A stretch of 64,000 nt of DNA from Ecytonucleospora hepatopenaei (lineage: Eukaryota; Microsporidia; Enterocytozoonidae), in assembly GCA_026692725.1 (NCBI GenBank), contig JAPMUG010000012.1, forward strand, positions 1-64,000, written 5' to 3'. This document shows, piece by piece, positions 56,976-64,000 of this stretch; the first letter of the stretch is position 1, and the number at the start of each line of letters is the position of its first letter. The notes under the pieces were generated by a model that saw nothing but the letters and a program-made list of their open reading frames with translations, was not told where the DNA came from and ran no database searches. The translations under genes and the position numbers were made by a program.

Positions 56976-57182
56976 TGTTTATTTATTTTTAGTAAATTAT
57001 AAATAAATAGCTACTAACTTATTTGCTTAAAAACTTAAAGAGAACTGTATAGTGAACATAAAAACACAAAAGTTTTTAGAAAAATACATGTATTAAATGT
57101 TTTTGTGGATATCTTTTCTTTAAATAAGCTTGTTTCTAAAATGTTTCATTTCTTAAGAAAATAACCTTTTGTTTTAAATTTT

Positions 57183-59024
57183 ATGAAATTGTGTGTTTTT
57201 TTGTTATCCATAGTATCACAGTCGCTTTTGTTGTATAATAATGATTTTTTAAGTAATTTTAAGTATTACTGTTCTCCATCTTACAGGTTTGTTCCTACCA
57301 AACATAAGCTTAAAAAGGTAATTGCAGTTTTTAGACACGGGGATAGAACGCCATTAATTTTTGACGATAACGAAAAGGAAGAAGATGAAAAAAATGACAA
57401 AACTAATAAGTGGAACCATAGAAATTGTATGAAATGCACCAGTGAAGAGTGTGCGTTAAAAAAGTGTGAACCTGGCGAACTTACCGTAAAAGGATACGAA
57501 CAGGCAGAAAAACTTGGTGACTTTATTATGGAAAACTACATCCCTAAGTTTGAAAATATAAATGCAATTTTAGGTGTGCATACGGGTGTTAACAGAACAC
57601 TTTCTACGCTCCAAGGCGTAATGAAAAAGCTACCTGGTTATAATAAAAGCATTCATAATGATTATACTCTAATAAATCCTAATGAGTGTTTTGCCCAAAA
57701 AAATGAAAATGTGGATAATTTAGAAAAGTTCATTAGCAAAAAGCAAAAGGCACAGGAAGAAGAAGTTTATAAATTAGACAAAATAATGACATCTGTATGC
57801 AATGATGTTCCATATAATTGCAAAGAGGAAAAGTGTGATTTTACTCAAATTTCTAATTTTTTGACAAACATGCGCATGCATTTTGAAGACAAAATGGCAC
57901 AGGTACGGGAAGATATAGTTACAAATGGAGCATCATTTGCATATTATGCACAAGAATTAGCAAAGTATATAAAAAATCAAAACCAAGTTGTGTTAATTTC
58001 TGCCCACGACTCAACCCTTAATAGAATAGTAAACGGTTTGGGAATACAAAGCAAAACATTCCCATCCTATGCAGAAGCACTTTTTATAGAAGTTTACGAA
58101 AAAGAAGAAGGTGATTATGTAAGAGTCATATTTGCAGGAGAGCAAGTTTCCTTTGGACTGTACAAAGAAAAACACGTGCATGTAACTGAATTTCTCAAAT
58201 ACCTGAACATGTATGGAGATATTTATGAAGACGTAAAGGATGTTTGTTTTTCAAGCCAAAATGAAAAAGACAAACAAGAAAAACTTAAGGAATTGTTTAA
58301 AGAAGTAGAAGAAGCAGTTACAAGCAGAAAAACAATGGTATTACAAAGTAAAAAAACAAAGTTTTTAAAAATGGCAAGTTCTGGCAAATACTCGATGTTT
58401 GACGCCATAAAGCAAAAGCTAAAAAGTGCACTGTTTTCGAGCAAAGAAAAGAAGAAAAAGTCGTTTTTATTTGGGTGGTTAAAGAACAAATTGTCCCACG
58501 CAAAGTGTAAAAAAGAAAGCACGTCGGTAAAAATAACAGATCCTATTCCAATAGAACAGAAAAAAGAAAGTAGCAGTTCATCATCATCTTCTTCTTCATC
58601 AAGTGAGTGTTGTGAAAAGAAATGTAATGATAATTGTAATCAAAATAATACATGTAATGATACTTGTAATAATGACTGTAATGAAAATAATACATGCACC
58701 TGTAATGATAACTGCAATGATAACTGTAACGATACTTGTAATGATACTTGTAATGATAACTGTAACTGTGGGTGTAATAAACCAAAGCCTTTTAAATCAC
58801 ATTTTACTGGTGGAAAAAGAATAAACATTACAAATTGTGATTTAGCAAACTGTGGAAAGGACCTTATCCCATGTGAAGGCAATCCTTGTATAAATAAGGT
58901 CATTAATCCAAAGCCTTTTAGAGTGGTAAACCCCTCTCCATGCAATTCTTGTGATCCAAATCCTATGCCTTCTCCTAACACAGACTGTTCTATTAACAAT
59001 CTAATGAGAAATTTGTATGGATAA
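57183..59024 (+). CDS. Secreted histidine acid phosphatase with Ser tract and Cys-rich tail
   Basis: The 613-residue protein has a signal peptide (MKLCVFLLSIVSQSLLL). Its histidine phosphatase domain has RHGDRTP at 51-57 and the late SAHDSTLNR near 272-280, so both catalytic His are present. After about residue 380 comes a Lys-rich linker, a tract of about 12 Ser (near 463-474), and a tail with many CN(D/N) units (CNDTCND-type, near 58630-58770). A Pro/Cys/Asn end follows (NPSPCNSCDPNPMP). The DNA of the tail is a degenerate 12-bp repeat. The tail suggests disulphide cross-linking into the spore wall or polar tube. No CCC, only ACCTTT, lies upstream. Confidence 0.85.
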   Translation: MKLCVFLLSIVSQSLLLYNNDFLSNFKYYCSPSYRFVPTKHKLKKVIAVFRHGDRTPLIFDDNEKEEDEKNDKTNKWNHRNCMKCTSEECALKKCEPGELTVKGYEQAEKLGDFIMENYIPKFENINAILGVHTGVNRTLSTLQGVMKKLPGYNKSIHNDYTLINPNECFAQKNENVDNLEKFISKKQKAQEEEVYKLDKIMTSVCNDVPYNCKEEKCDFTQISNFLTNMRMHFEDKMAQVREDIVTNGASFAYYAQELAKYIKNQNQVVLISAHDSTLNRIVNGLGIQSKTFPSYAEALFIEVYEKEEGDYVRVIFAGEQVSFGLYKEKHVHVTEFLKYLNMYGDIYEDVKDVCFSSQNEKDKQEKLKELFKEVEEAVTSRKTMVLQSKKTKFLKMASSGKYSMFDAIKQKLKSALFSSKEKKKKSFLFGWLKNKLSHAKCKKESTSVKITDPIPIEQKKESSSSSSSSSSSSECCEKKCNDNCNQNNTCNDTCNNDCNENNTCTCNDNCNDNCNDTCNDTCNDNCNCGCNKPKPFKSHFTGGKRINITNCDLANCGKDLIPCEGNPCINKVINPKPFRVVNPSPCNSCDPNPMPSPNTDCSINNLMRNLYG

Positions 59025-59114
59025 AATAAATTTTGCTATTTTTAATTTTTAACCTTTTTTAAAATAATTTAAGTTTAAATTAAATAGTTTTAGTTGTAAA
59101 AACATTAATTAGAC

Positions 59115-59861
59115 ATGAAAACACACACAGAAAGAAGTAACACGCTTTTTTTATTTGATATACATGGAACACTGGCAGAAAACAAGCAAATGGCAGATGA
59201 TAAAGTCTTTAAAATGCTTTTAGAAATAAAAAAATATGTAAAAATTGGTTTTGTAACTGGTTCTGATTTAGAACAGGCTAAAAAACAATTAGGGGAAAAT
59301 GTTCTTAATGTCTTTGACTATGGTTTTTGTGAAAATGGAACACAATTTTATAAAAATGGAAAATTAGAGAAAAGTGAGAATTTTTTAGGTAAAATAAGTG
59401 AAAAAGGGTATAAAGAGATTGTTAACCATGTTTTAAGTCTTCTTTGCAAAATAGACTGTCCTGTAAAGAGAGGACAGTTTATTACCCTTCGTAATTCAAC
59501 ATTAAATGTTTCTCCCATAGGAAGAAGCTGTACTGTTTTGGAAAGGAAGGAATTTTTTGAATATGACAAGAAATTTAGAATTAGAGAAAAATTCGTAAAG
59601 GAAATTTCATCAACTTTATCAAAATATGAAATGGATTGCGCAATAGGAGGACAAATTTCAATAGACATTTTTCCAAAAGGGTGGGACAAAACGTATTGCA
59701 TAAATCACATAACCGAAGAAAATATTTGTTTTTTTGGTGATATGACAGAAATAGGTCAAAATGATTATAAATTATACAATCACCCAAAAACAAAAGGATT
59801 TAAAGTATTAGACCCACATGATACAATTAAAAAGGTATATAAATTATTATTTACTAATTAA
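59115..59861 (+). CDS. SEC53: Phosphomannomutase family (PMM/SEC53) with altered active site
   Basis: PMM converts mannose-6-phosphate to mannose-1-phosphate for GDP-mannose, N-glycans, O-mannose and GPI anchors. The 248-residue HAD-fold protein keeps the nucleophile Asp15 but has His17 where the general acid/base Asp is expected (FDIHGTL versus FDVDGTL; codon 59163-59165). CFFGDMTEIGQNDYKLY also replaces the usual FGDKT with FGDMT. The substrate-binding RGQFITLRNSTLNVSPIGRS is conserved. Length is normal. Whether it is still a mutase is open. Confidence 0.88.
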   Translation: MKTHTERSNTLFLFDIHGTLAENKQMADDKVFKMLLEIKKYVKIGFVTGSDLEQAKKQLGENVLNVFDYGFCENGTQFYKNGKLEKSENFLGKISEKGYKEIVNHVLSLLCKIDCPVKRGQFITLRNSTLNVSPIGRSCTVLERKEFFEYDKKFRIREKFVKEISSTLSKYEMDCAIGGQISIDIFPKGWDKTYCINHITEENICFFGDMTEIGQNDYKLYNHPKTKGFKVLDPHDTIKKVYKLLFTN

Positions 59862-59880
59862 AAATGATTTAAAAAATTAT

Positions 59881-61044
59881 TTATTTCTTATAGTCTAATT
59901 TTGTTTCCAATTTCTTTGCTTCTGCCATTTTTCTCACGCTTTTAACAAAATCTTCATTTGTTACGTAATCTCTTTCATCACGCAAAGCTAACATTCCTGC
60001 CTCTGTACAGACATTTCTTAAATCTGCACCGTTAAATCCTGCACTCATTTTTACGAGTATGTCGAAATCAATTTCTTCTTGTTGCATTTTTTTACTGTGT
60101 ATTTTCAAAATCTCTTTCCTTCCTTGCTCATTTGGCAGTGCTATCTCTATCTTTCTATCTAACCTTCCAGGTCTGAGCAGTGCTGGGTCTAAAATATCTG
60201 GACGGTTTGTTGCCATAATGACTTTTACATTGTCCAAGTCGGTAAAACCATCCAGTTGGTTGAGCAACTCCATTAGAGTTCTTTGCACTTCTCGGTCACT
60301 CGAATTGCTGTCATCTGACCTTGAGCTTCCTATTGCATCGATTTCATCCAAAAAAATAACACACGGTGCTTTACTGCGTGCATACGCAAACATCTCTCTT
60401 ACCATCCTTGCTGACTCTCCAATGTATTTTTCTATCAGAGACGATGCCACTATTTTCATAAATGTCACATCCATTGTAGCTGCAACTACCTTTGCCAAAA
60501 GAGTCTTTCCCGTTCCTGGTGGTCCGTAAAGCAAAACACCCTTTGGTGGCTTAATGCCAACTCTTCTAAAAATTTCAGGATTTTTAATCGGTAGCTCTAT
60601 TACTTCCCTTATTTCACGTACCTGTTCTGTTAGCCCTCCTATGGAGTCAAAACTCAAATTGAGCCCTGTTACTTTTTCAGCCATTGCATAAATTGTAGCA
60701 TCAACTTCCTGTGGAAGAACTTTTACTACGGTTAAAGTAACCACATCCAACGCAACACGTGTTCCAAGTTTTAAAAGCTTTCTGTCTACATCCTTTGCGC
60801 ACCCAACCACATACCTTGGACCGTGGCTTGTTTTTACAATGTATTTTTCCTCATTTATTTCCTTTAAGATTTCCCCTATGTTTTGTCCAATTGTTTGAAT
60901 TGCTTTTACATCTTTTTCACTTTTTAAAAATTGTTTTTCTGTTTCTTTAAGGTAGTTCCTTTCATTTTTTAGTTCACTAAGAATTTTTTCATGCTGTTCC
61001 AATGCGTTTTGATATTGCACAATTGCTTCTTCTCTCGAAACCAT
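59881..61044 (-). CDS. RPT4: RPT4 (PSMC6), 26S proteasome base ATPase
   Basis: The AAA ATPase ring unfolds substrates into the proteasome. The 387-residue protein has the N-terminal coiled coil, the OB block [14 protein letters not shown], and Walker A GPPGTGKT. Walker B is [13 protein letters not shown], and the second region contains [30 protein letters not shown]. The end [11 protein letters not shown] identifies Rpt4 rather than the other five subunits. There is no C-terminal HbYX motif, as usual for Rpt4. CCCTTAT precedes the ATG. Confidence 0.94.
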   Translation of the reverse strand: MVSREEAIVQYQNALEQHEKILSELKNERNYLKETEKQFLKSEKDVKAIQTIGQNIGEILKEINEEKYIVKTSHGPRYVVGCAKDVDRKLLKLGTRVALDVVTLTVVKVLPQEVDATIYAMAEKVTGLNLSFDSIGGLTEQVREIREVIELPIKNPEIFRRVGIKPPKGVLLYGPPGTGKTLLAKVVAATMDVTFMKIVASSLIEKYIGESARMVREMFAYARSKAPCVIFLDEIDAIGSSRSDDSNSSDREVQRTLMELLNQLDGFTDLDNVKVIMATNRPDILDPALLRPGRLDRKIEIALPNEQGRKEILKIHSKKMQQEEIDFDILVKMSAGFNGADLRNVCTEAGMLALRDERDYVTNEDFVKSVRKMAEAKKLETKLDYKK

Positions 61045-61225
61045 ATAAGGGTAAAATAAATAACAAACGTATTTTGCATATTATTTGTAAAATGAAATAT
61101 TGTGAATATTTGACAATAAACAGCATGTATTAAATAAATTTCTTATTTTATATTAAAAATAACGTAACTAATTTTTTGTATATTAAACATATTTTAAAAA
61201 ACTAGCTTTCTTTTTATGACCCTGA

Positions 61226-62884
61226 ATGATAAAAGGTGAAATTTTTCTTTTGATAGGAATTTACTTAAAATACGATGTTATAAATTATTATGAGATTTTG
61301 GTTCTTAAAGATACAACTGAAATAATTTTTAAAGTTGACCACTTCATGGACGATGACATATTGTATGGTGAATTTTGCGAGGGAGATTTTATTAGAATCA
61401 TAAAGAAGGATGGGGGAGTTGTTTTTGAAATTTCACAGGAAAAATTTAAGGTTAACCGGAATCTATGCAAACAAATAAAAGAAAAATATGACTCAACATA
61501 TCAGCTAATTGAGAATAGAAGGATGCCATTTTTAAACGATACTTTGCCATTTACCAACAAAAAAACAATAAAAAGCGAGATAAATGGCATTACTTCAGTC
61601 GAATTGCAGCCTGTAAATATAAATGGAATATTTCAAGGAAAGTTTAAGGTTTTGGGTCAGAACAACCAGGAAGTAGCAGCACAAAATGTTATAGGTAACG
61701 AAATTGGGCCTATAAAGTCTGCTTTAAACAAGCCATTCGTTGCAAAAATTCAGCAAAAAACACGCATAAACACAATTCCAAACAAATTCAATCCCTTCTT
61801 TTTTATAATAGCATCATCTAGCAATATTTTGGTAAAGATAGTTTTTTGGAAGGAACAGATAGCAAAATATTCAGAGCTAAATGTTGGAGACATAGTTTTG
61901 ATAAATTCGTTTAAGAAGTATAATAGTCCTTTTAAAGTTGAAAAATTAATATACAATACATTTACAGAATCTGTTTATTTTTCGTGCCAGGCAATTAGAG
62001 CAAATACGCTGTATAAGGTAGAAAGTGATTTTTTTCATAAAAACAACAAAATAATAAGATTGTTTAAAACAATACATGGGGATGTGGTGTATTCCTCAAT
62101 GATTTTCAGACACAACCATGCCAATTCATTTTTACAGTTTAAATACATCAAATTAAATTGTGAAGGAGAAGTCATTTACGTCGTGTTGTTTTACAACTCA
62201 CAAAAGGAATTTTACAATTTGGACAAAAACAGCATCATTTTGCATGAAATGAGAAGAATAGACAGGGGAGGGTTAGTTTTTTACGTAAGTACGATCTACA
62301 CGCAAATAGAAATTACCGGTCGATCAACCCCAAAACCAACGCTGTATTACGACAGTTTCCAAAACGGAGGCATAGGATCTTTTGACGATATAAAGTGCGT
62401 TCATGGCGGTATAGGATACATTCCTGATAGTTTTAAGGATGTAGAAGAGTTATGTCCAACTGTTGAAATTGTCAAAGGCAAGGATATTAGCACAGACATG
62501 TTTATGCCACCATATAAAACAACACTAGAAGAAATAATGGTAATAAATACAGCAAAAAGCACATTTGTGTTCAAACTGGCGCTCAATGAGGTTAAAAAGT
62601 TTTATTTCATGGCAACAATCACAGGAATAGAAAAGGCAGATGTGGTTTTTGATTACGTTGAAAGAACAGAAAACCACAAAGAAATTTTAAAACAACAGGA
62701 AGCACACAAAATAATTTTAGATAGCAAATATTTTGTTCATTATACGGATAATTTATTTTATGACACACAGTTATTTGATAAAATATGTGAAAGTATAGGC
62801 GATAAGAAGGTGATATTTGTCGATGCTATACGTATCAGTTCAAAAGAAACATTTTTGGTGATAACAGGCATATTAAGTATTTGA
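61226..62884 (+). CDS. OB-fold-like protein, unknown
   Basis: The 552-residue protein is beta-rich throughout. It includes LVKIVFWKEQIAKYSELNVGDIVLINSFKKYNS (about 205-237), the pattern of an OB-fold strand, helix and strand in RPA1- or RADX-like single-strand DNA-binding proteins. A Gly/Arg-containing FQNGGIGSFDDIKC stretch follows later. The start MIKGEIFLLIGIYLK is hydrophobic but reads as a strand rather than a clear signal. ACCC lies three bases before the ATG. The assignment is uncertain. Confidence 0.65.
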   Translation: MIKGEIFLLIGIYLKYDVINYYEILVLKDTTEIIFKVDHFMDDDILYGEFCEGDFIRIIKKDGGVVFEISQEKFKVNRNLCKQIKEKYDSTYQLIENRRMPFLNDTLPFTNKKTIKSEINGITSVELQPVNINGIFQGKFKVLGQNNQEVAAQNVIGNEIGPIKSALNKPFVAKIQQKTRINTIPNKFNPFFFIIASSSNILVKIVFWKEQIAKYSELNVGDIVLINSFKKYNSPFKVEKLIYNTFTESVYFSCQAIRANTLYKVESDFFHKNNKIIRLFKTIHGDVVYSSMIFRHNHANSFLQFKYIKLNCEGEVIYVVLFYNSQKEFYNLDKNSIILHEMRRIDRGGLVFYVSTIYTQIEITGRSTPKPTLYYDSFQNGGIGSFDDIKCVHGGIGYIPDSFKDVEELCPTVEIVKGKDISTDMFMPPYKTTLEEIMVINTAKSTFVFKLALNEVKKFYFMATITGIEKADVVFDYVERTENHKEILKQQEAHKIILDSKYFVHYTDNLFYDTQLFDKICESIGDKKVIFVDAIRISSKETFLVITGILSI

Positions 62885-62993
62885 AAGATAAATTAATTTT
62901 ACAGTAAAATATTTCATAATATATTTATTTAATAAATTGCTTATATTTTGATTGTAAGTTTTACTTAATTCATATAATTTTTATACCCATATT

Positions 62994-63029
62994 ATTCTTT
63001 TTATATTCACAATATTCTTTTTATATTCA
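62994..63029. repeat. 16-bp direct repeat in the NUP53 leader
   Basis: ATTCTTTTTATATTCA occurs twice at 20-bp spacing, directly before the NUP53 ATG and after its CCC element (62986-62988). A tandem duplication has lengthened the leader. Confidence 0.8.
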
Positions 63030-63030
63030 T

Positions 63031-63480
63031 ATGGAACCAAAGTCACAGGACATGGAATATGATGATGGCGTATATGTGCCAAATTTATTTAATAGAAATG
63101 ATGAAGTGCCCATTGAGTATGGAGGAACCCAGGTGATCCCCCAAAACACGTATTACGACACAGGAATGGCCATGCAGCACAGCGTGGAAGCGCGTCACGT
63201 GTGTGTTTTTGGAATTACCAGCGCAAATCGCAAGGATGTCGTGGCAAAAATAAAGCGGACAGCAGCAGTAAAGCGCATAGAAAATGGTCCAAACTATGTC
63301 AATGTATTTTGTGACGAAGTGGAAGATTTGGAGCGACTGGTTGCTCTAAATCTGTCCAAGGTAAATGGTGAAATAATAGGAGTGTATAGAAAAAACTTTG
63401 GATTGGTGCAAAAAACAGAAATTTATGAAAATAAGAAGGGAATATTTACAATTATAAAGGAATATTTGTTTGGTAATTAA
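63031..63480 (+). CDS. NUP53: NUP53/NUP35 nucleoporin
   Basis: Nup53 links the inner ring of the nuclear pore to the membrane. The 149-residue protein has a short disordered N-terminus and an RRM_NUP35-type domain (about 56-123, VCVFGITSANRKDVVAKIKR ... NGEIIGVYRK). It ends in an amphipathic helix FTIIKEYLFGN that corresponds to the membrane-binding FG-ending helix of Nup53. The central GC content is higher than its surroundings. It is less than half the size of yeast Nup53 but keeps both defining parts. Confidence 0.78.
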   Translation: MEPKSQDMEYDDGVYVPNLFNRNDEVPIEYGGTQVIPQNTYYDTGMAMQHSVEARHVCVFGITSANRKDVVAKIKRTAAVKRIENGPNYVNVFCDEVEDLERLVALNLSKVNGEIIGVYRKNFGLVQKTEIYENKKGIFTIIKEYLFGN

Positions 63481-63684
63481 AATAATATTTTTATTCTAAT
63501 AGAAGTTTGTTAAACATTTTAATGTATTTATTATGACAAAAGATAATATATGGTTATATTATTGGTGTATAATATATTTTTAATATACTTATCAACATAT
63601 AATATATCAGCATAATGAATTTTTATTGGTCCCCTTTTATTTTTGAAATGCAAAAATTTAAATAAACAAAGAAACACCCTTAGT

Positions 63685-64000
63685 ATGATTGTAAAAATTT
63701 CCATGAAAGATATTGAAATTAAGATTGCTGACCTTAAAGAACCTACTGTCAAGGCATTGGTTAATGTGATTGTAGAAAAAGCTGGAGACAGCACAGTCAA
63801 GCCTGAGAATGTAAAGGTGTTTATGAAAACAACAAAGTTGAACCATGACAAAACCCTTGAGGAGGAGGGGGTAAGCGATGATGCAACACTTTTTACGTTT
63901 ATAAAGAAAGAGCCAAAGAAAAGTGAAGCACCTTCATCTGCAGCAAACAATGCAAATCAAGGAACAGCCAACCAGGCATATACTGCACCTAACACAAATC
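63685..64000 (+). CDS. RAD23: RAD23-like ubiquitin-receptor, N-terminal part (cut by window end)
   Basis: An open plus-strand frame runs from the ATG at 63685 to the window edge without a stop. CCC is at 63677-63679. The first 75 residues form a ubiquitin-like domain ending KLNHDKTLEEEGVSDDATLFTF, as in Rad23. It is followed by a Lys/Ala/Asn/Gln-rich linker (APSSAANNANQ) typical of shuttle receptors before the UBA domains. Rad23 carries ubiquitylated proteins to the proteasome and stabilises Rad4. Dsk2 (ubiquilin) is the main alternative; the missing C-terminus would decide. Confidence 0.75.
   Translation, partial: MIVKISMKDIEIKIADLKEPTVKALVNVIVEKAGDSTVKPENVKVFMKTTKLNHDKTLEEEGVSDDATLFTFIKKEPKKSEAPSSAANNANQGTANQAYTAPNTN

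Noticed and set aside
2467..64000. Introns, transposons or viral insertions
   Set aside because: All recognised genes are full-length without 5'-splice or branch signals, and no transposase, reverse transcriptase, capsid or terminal inverted repeat was seen.

Overview
This window looks like a stretch of a microsporidian nuclear genome. It is very AT-rich. Short intronless genes for eukaryotic core machinery are packed on both strands, often with only 20-60 bp between divergent starts. Most start codons follow a short CCC element within a few bases (typically ACCCTT-ATG), which is the signal described upstream of microsporidian genes. Proteins are shorter than fungal or animal homologues, and several small secreted proteins of unknown function lie between the housekeeping genes. 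The genus cannot be fixed from sequence alone; a Nosema/Vairimorpha-like AT-rich lineage is a guess.

Positions 1-2460 have an unstable, subtelomere-like character: a pentanucleotide tract, an aquaporin with an Asn-rich insert and a degenerate second NPA box, about 24 copies of a TATAAAG heptamer, and an Asn-rich protein. Positions 2460-9470 hold a type I membrane protein, a 1.2-kb gene-free gap, a small secreted protein, GWT1 (GPI-anchor inositol acyltransferase), a mini J-protein, a second, canonical aquaporin and the histone-binding WD40 protein HAT2. Positions 9700-19740 hold a type I DnaJ with an HPS in place of HPD, NPL4, a MIS12-like kinetochore protein, a PKC-like kinase, the KEOPS kinase BUD32, a lone 5S rRNA gene and ribosomal P0 without its acidic tail.

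Positions 19895-25310 are the most unusual part. Four tandem paralogues of an unrecognised family lie here. Three begin with a signal peptide and three carry a basic, nuclear-localisation-like cluster. The one next to P0 is intact; the other three are broken by single-base frameshifts. Next come SMC4, the RNase P RNA gene, SOF1, a PAF1-like protein, SUMO, a p24 cargo receptor, TRM7, a small secreted basic protein, an 880-residue helical protein, RAD50, SPN1/IWS1, leucine aminopeptidase, SMC1, TRM5 and ASF1.

Positions 50100-64000 hold a His-rich secreted protein, an IMA1-like nuclear membrane protein, ribosomal P2 and UTP6 sharing a 33-bp promoter, EAF3/MRG15, glycyl-tRNA synthetase beside tRNA-Gly(GCC), a secreted histidine phosphatase with a Cys-rich tail, a phosphomannomutase with an altered active site, RPT4, an OB-fold-like protein, NUP53/NUP35 and the start of a RAD23-like gene. 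Together the genes cover chromosome structure and repair (SMC1, SMC4, RAD50, MIS12-like), chromatin and transcription (HAT2, ASF1, SPN1, EAF3, PAF1-like), ribosome and tRNA biogenesis, proteostasis (NPL4, RPT4, SUMO, RAD23-like, J-proteins) and GPI/glycan precursors (GWT1, PMM). The accessory layer consists of secreted and membrane proteins of probable host-interface function.
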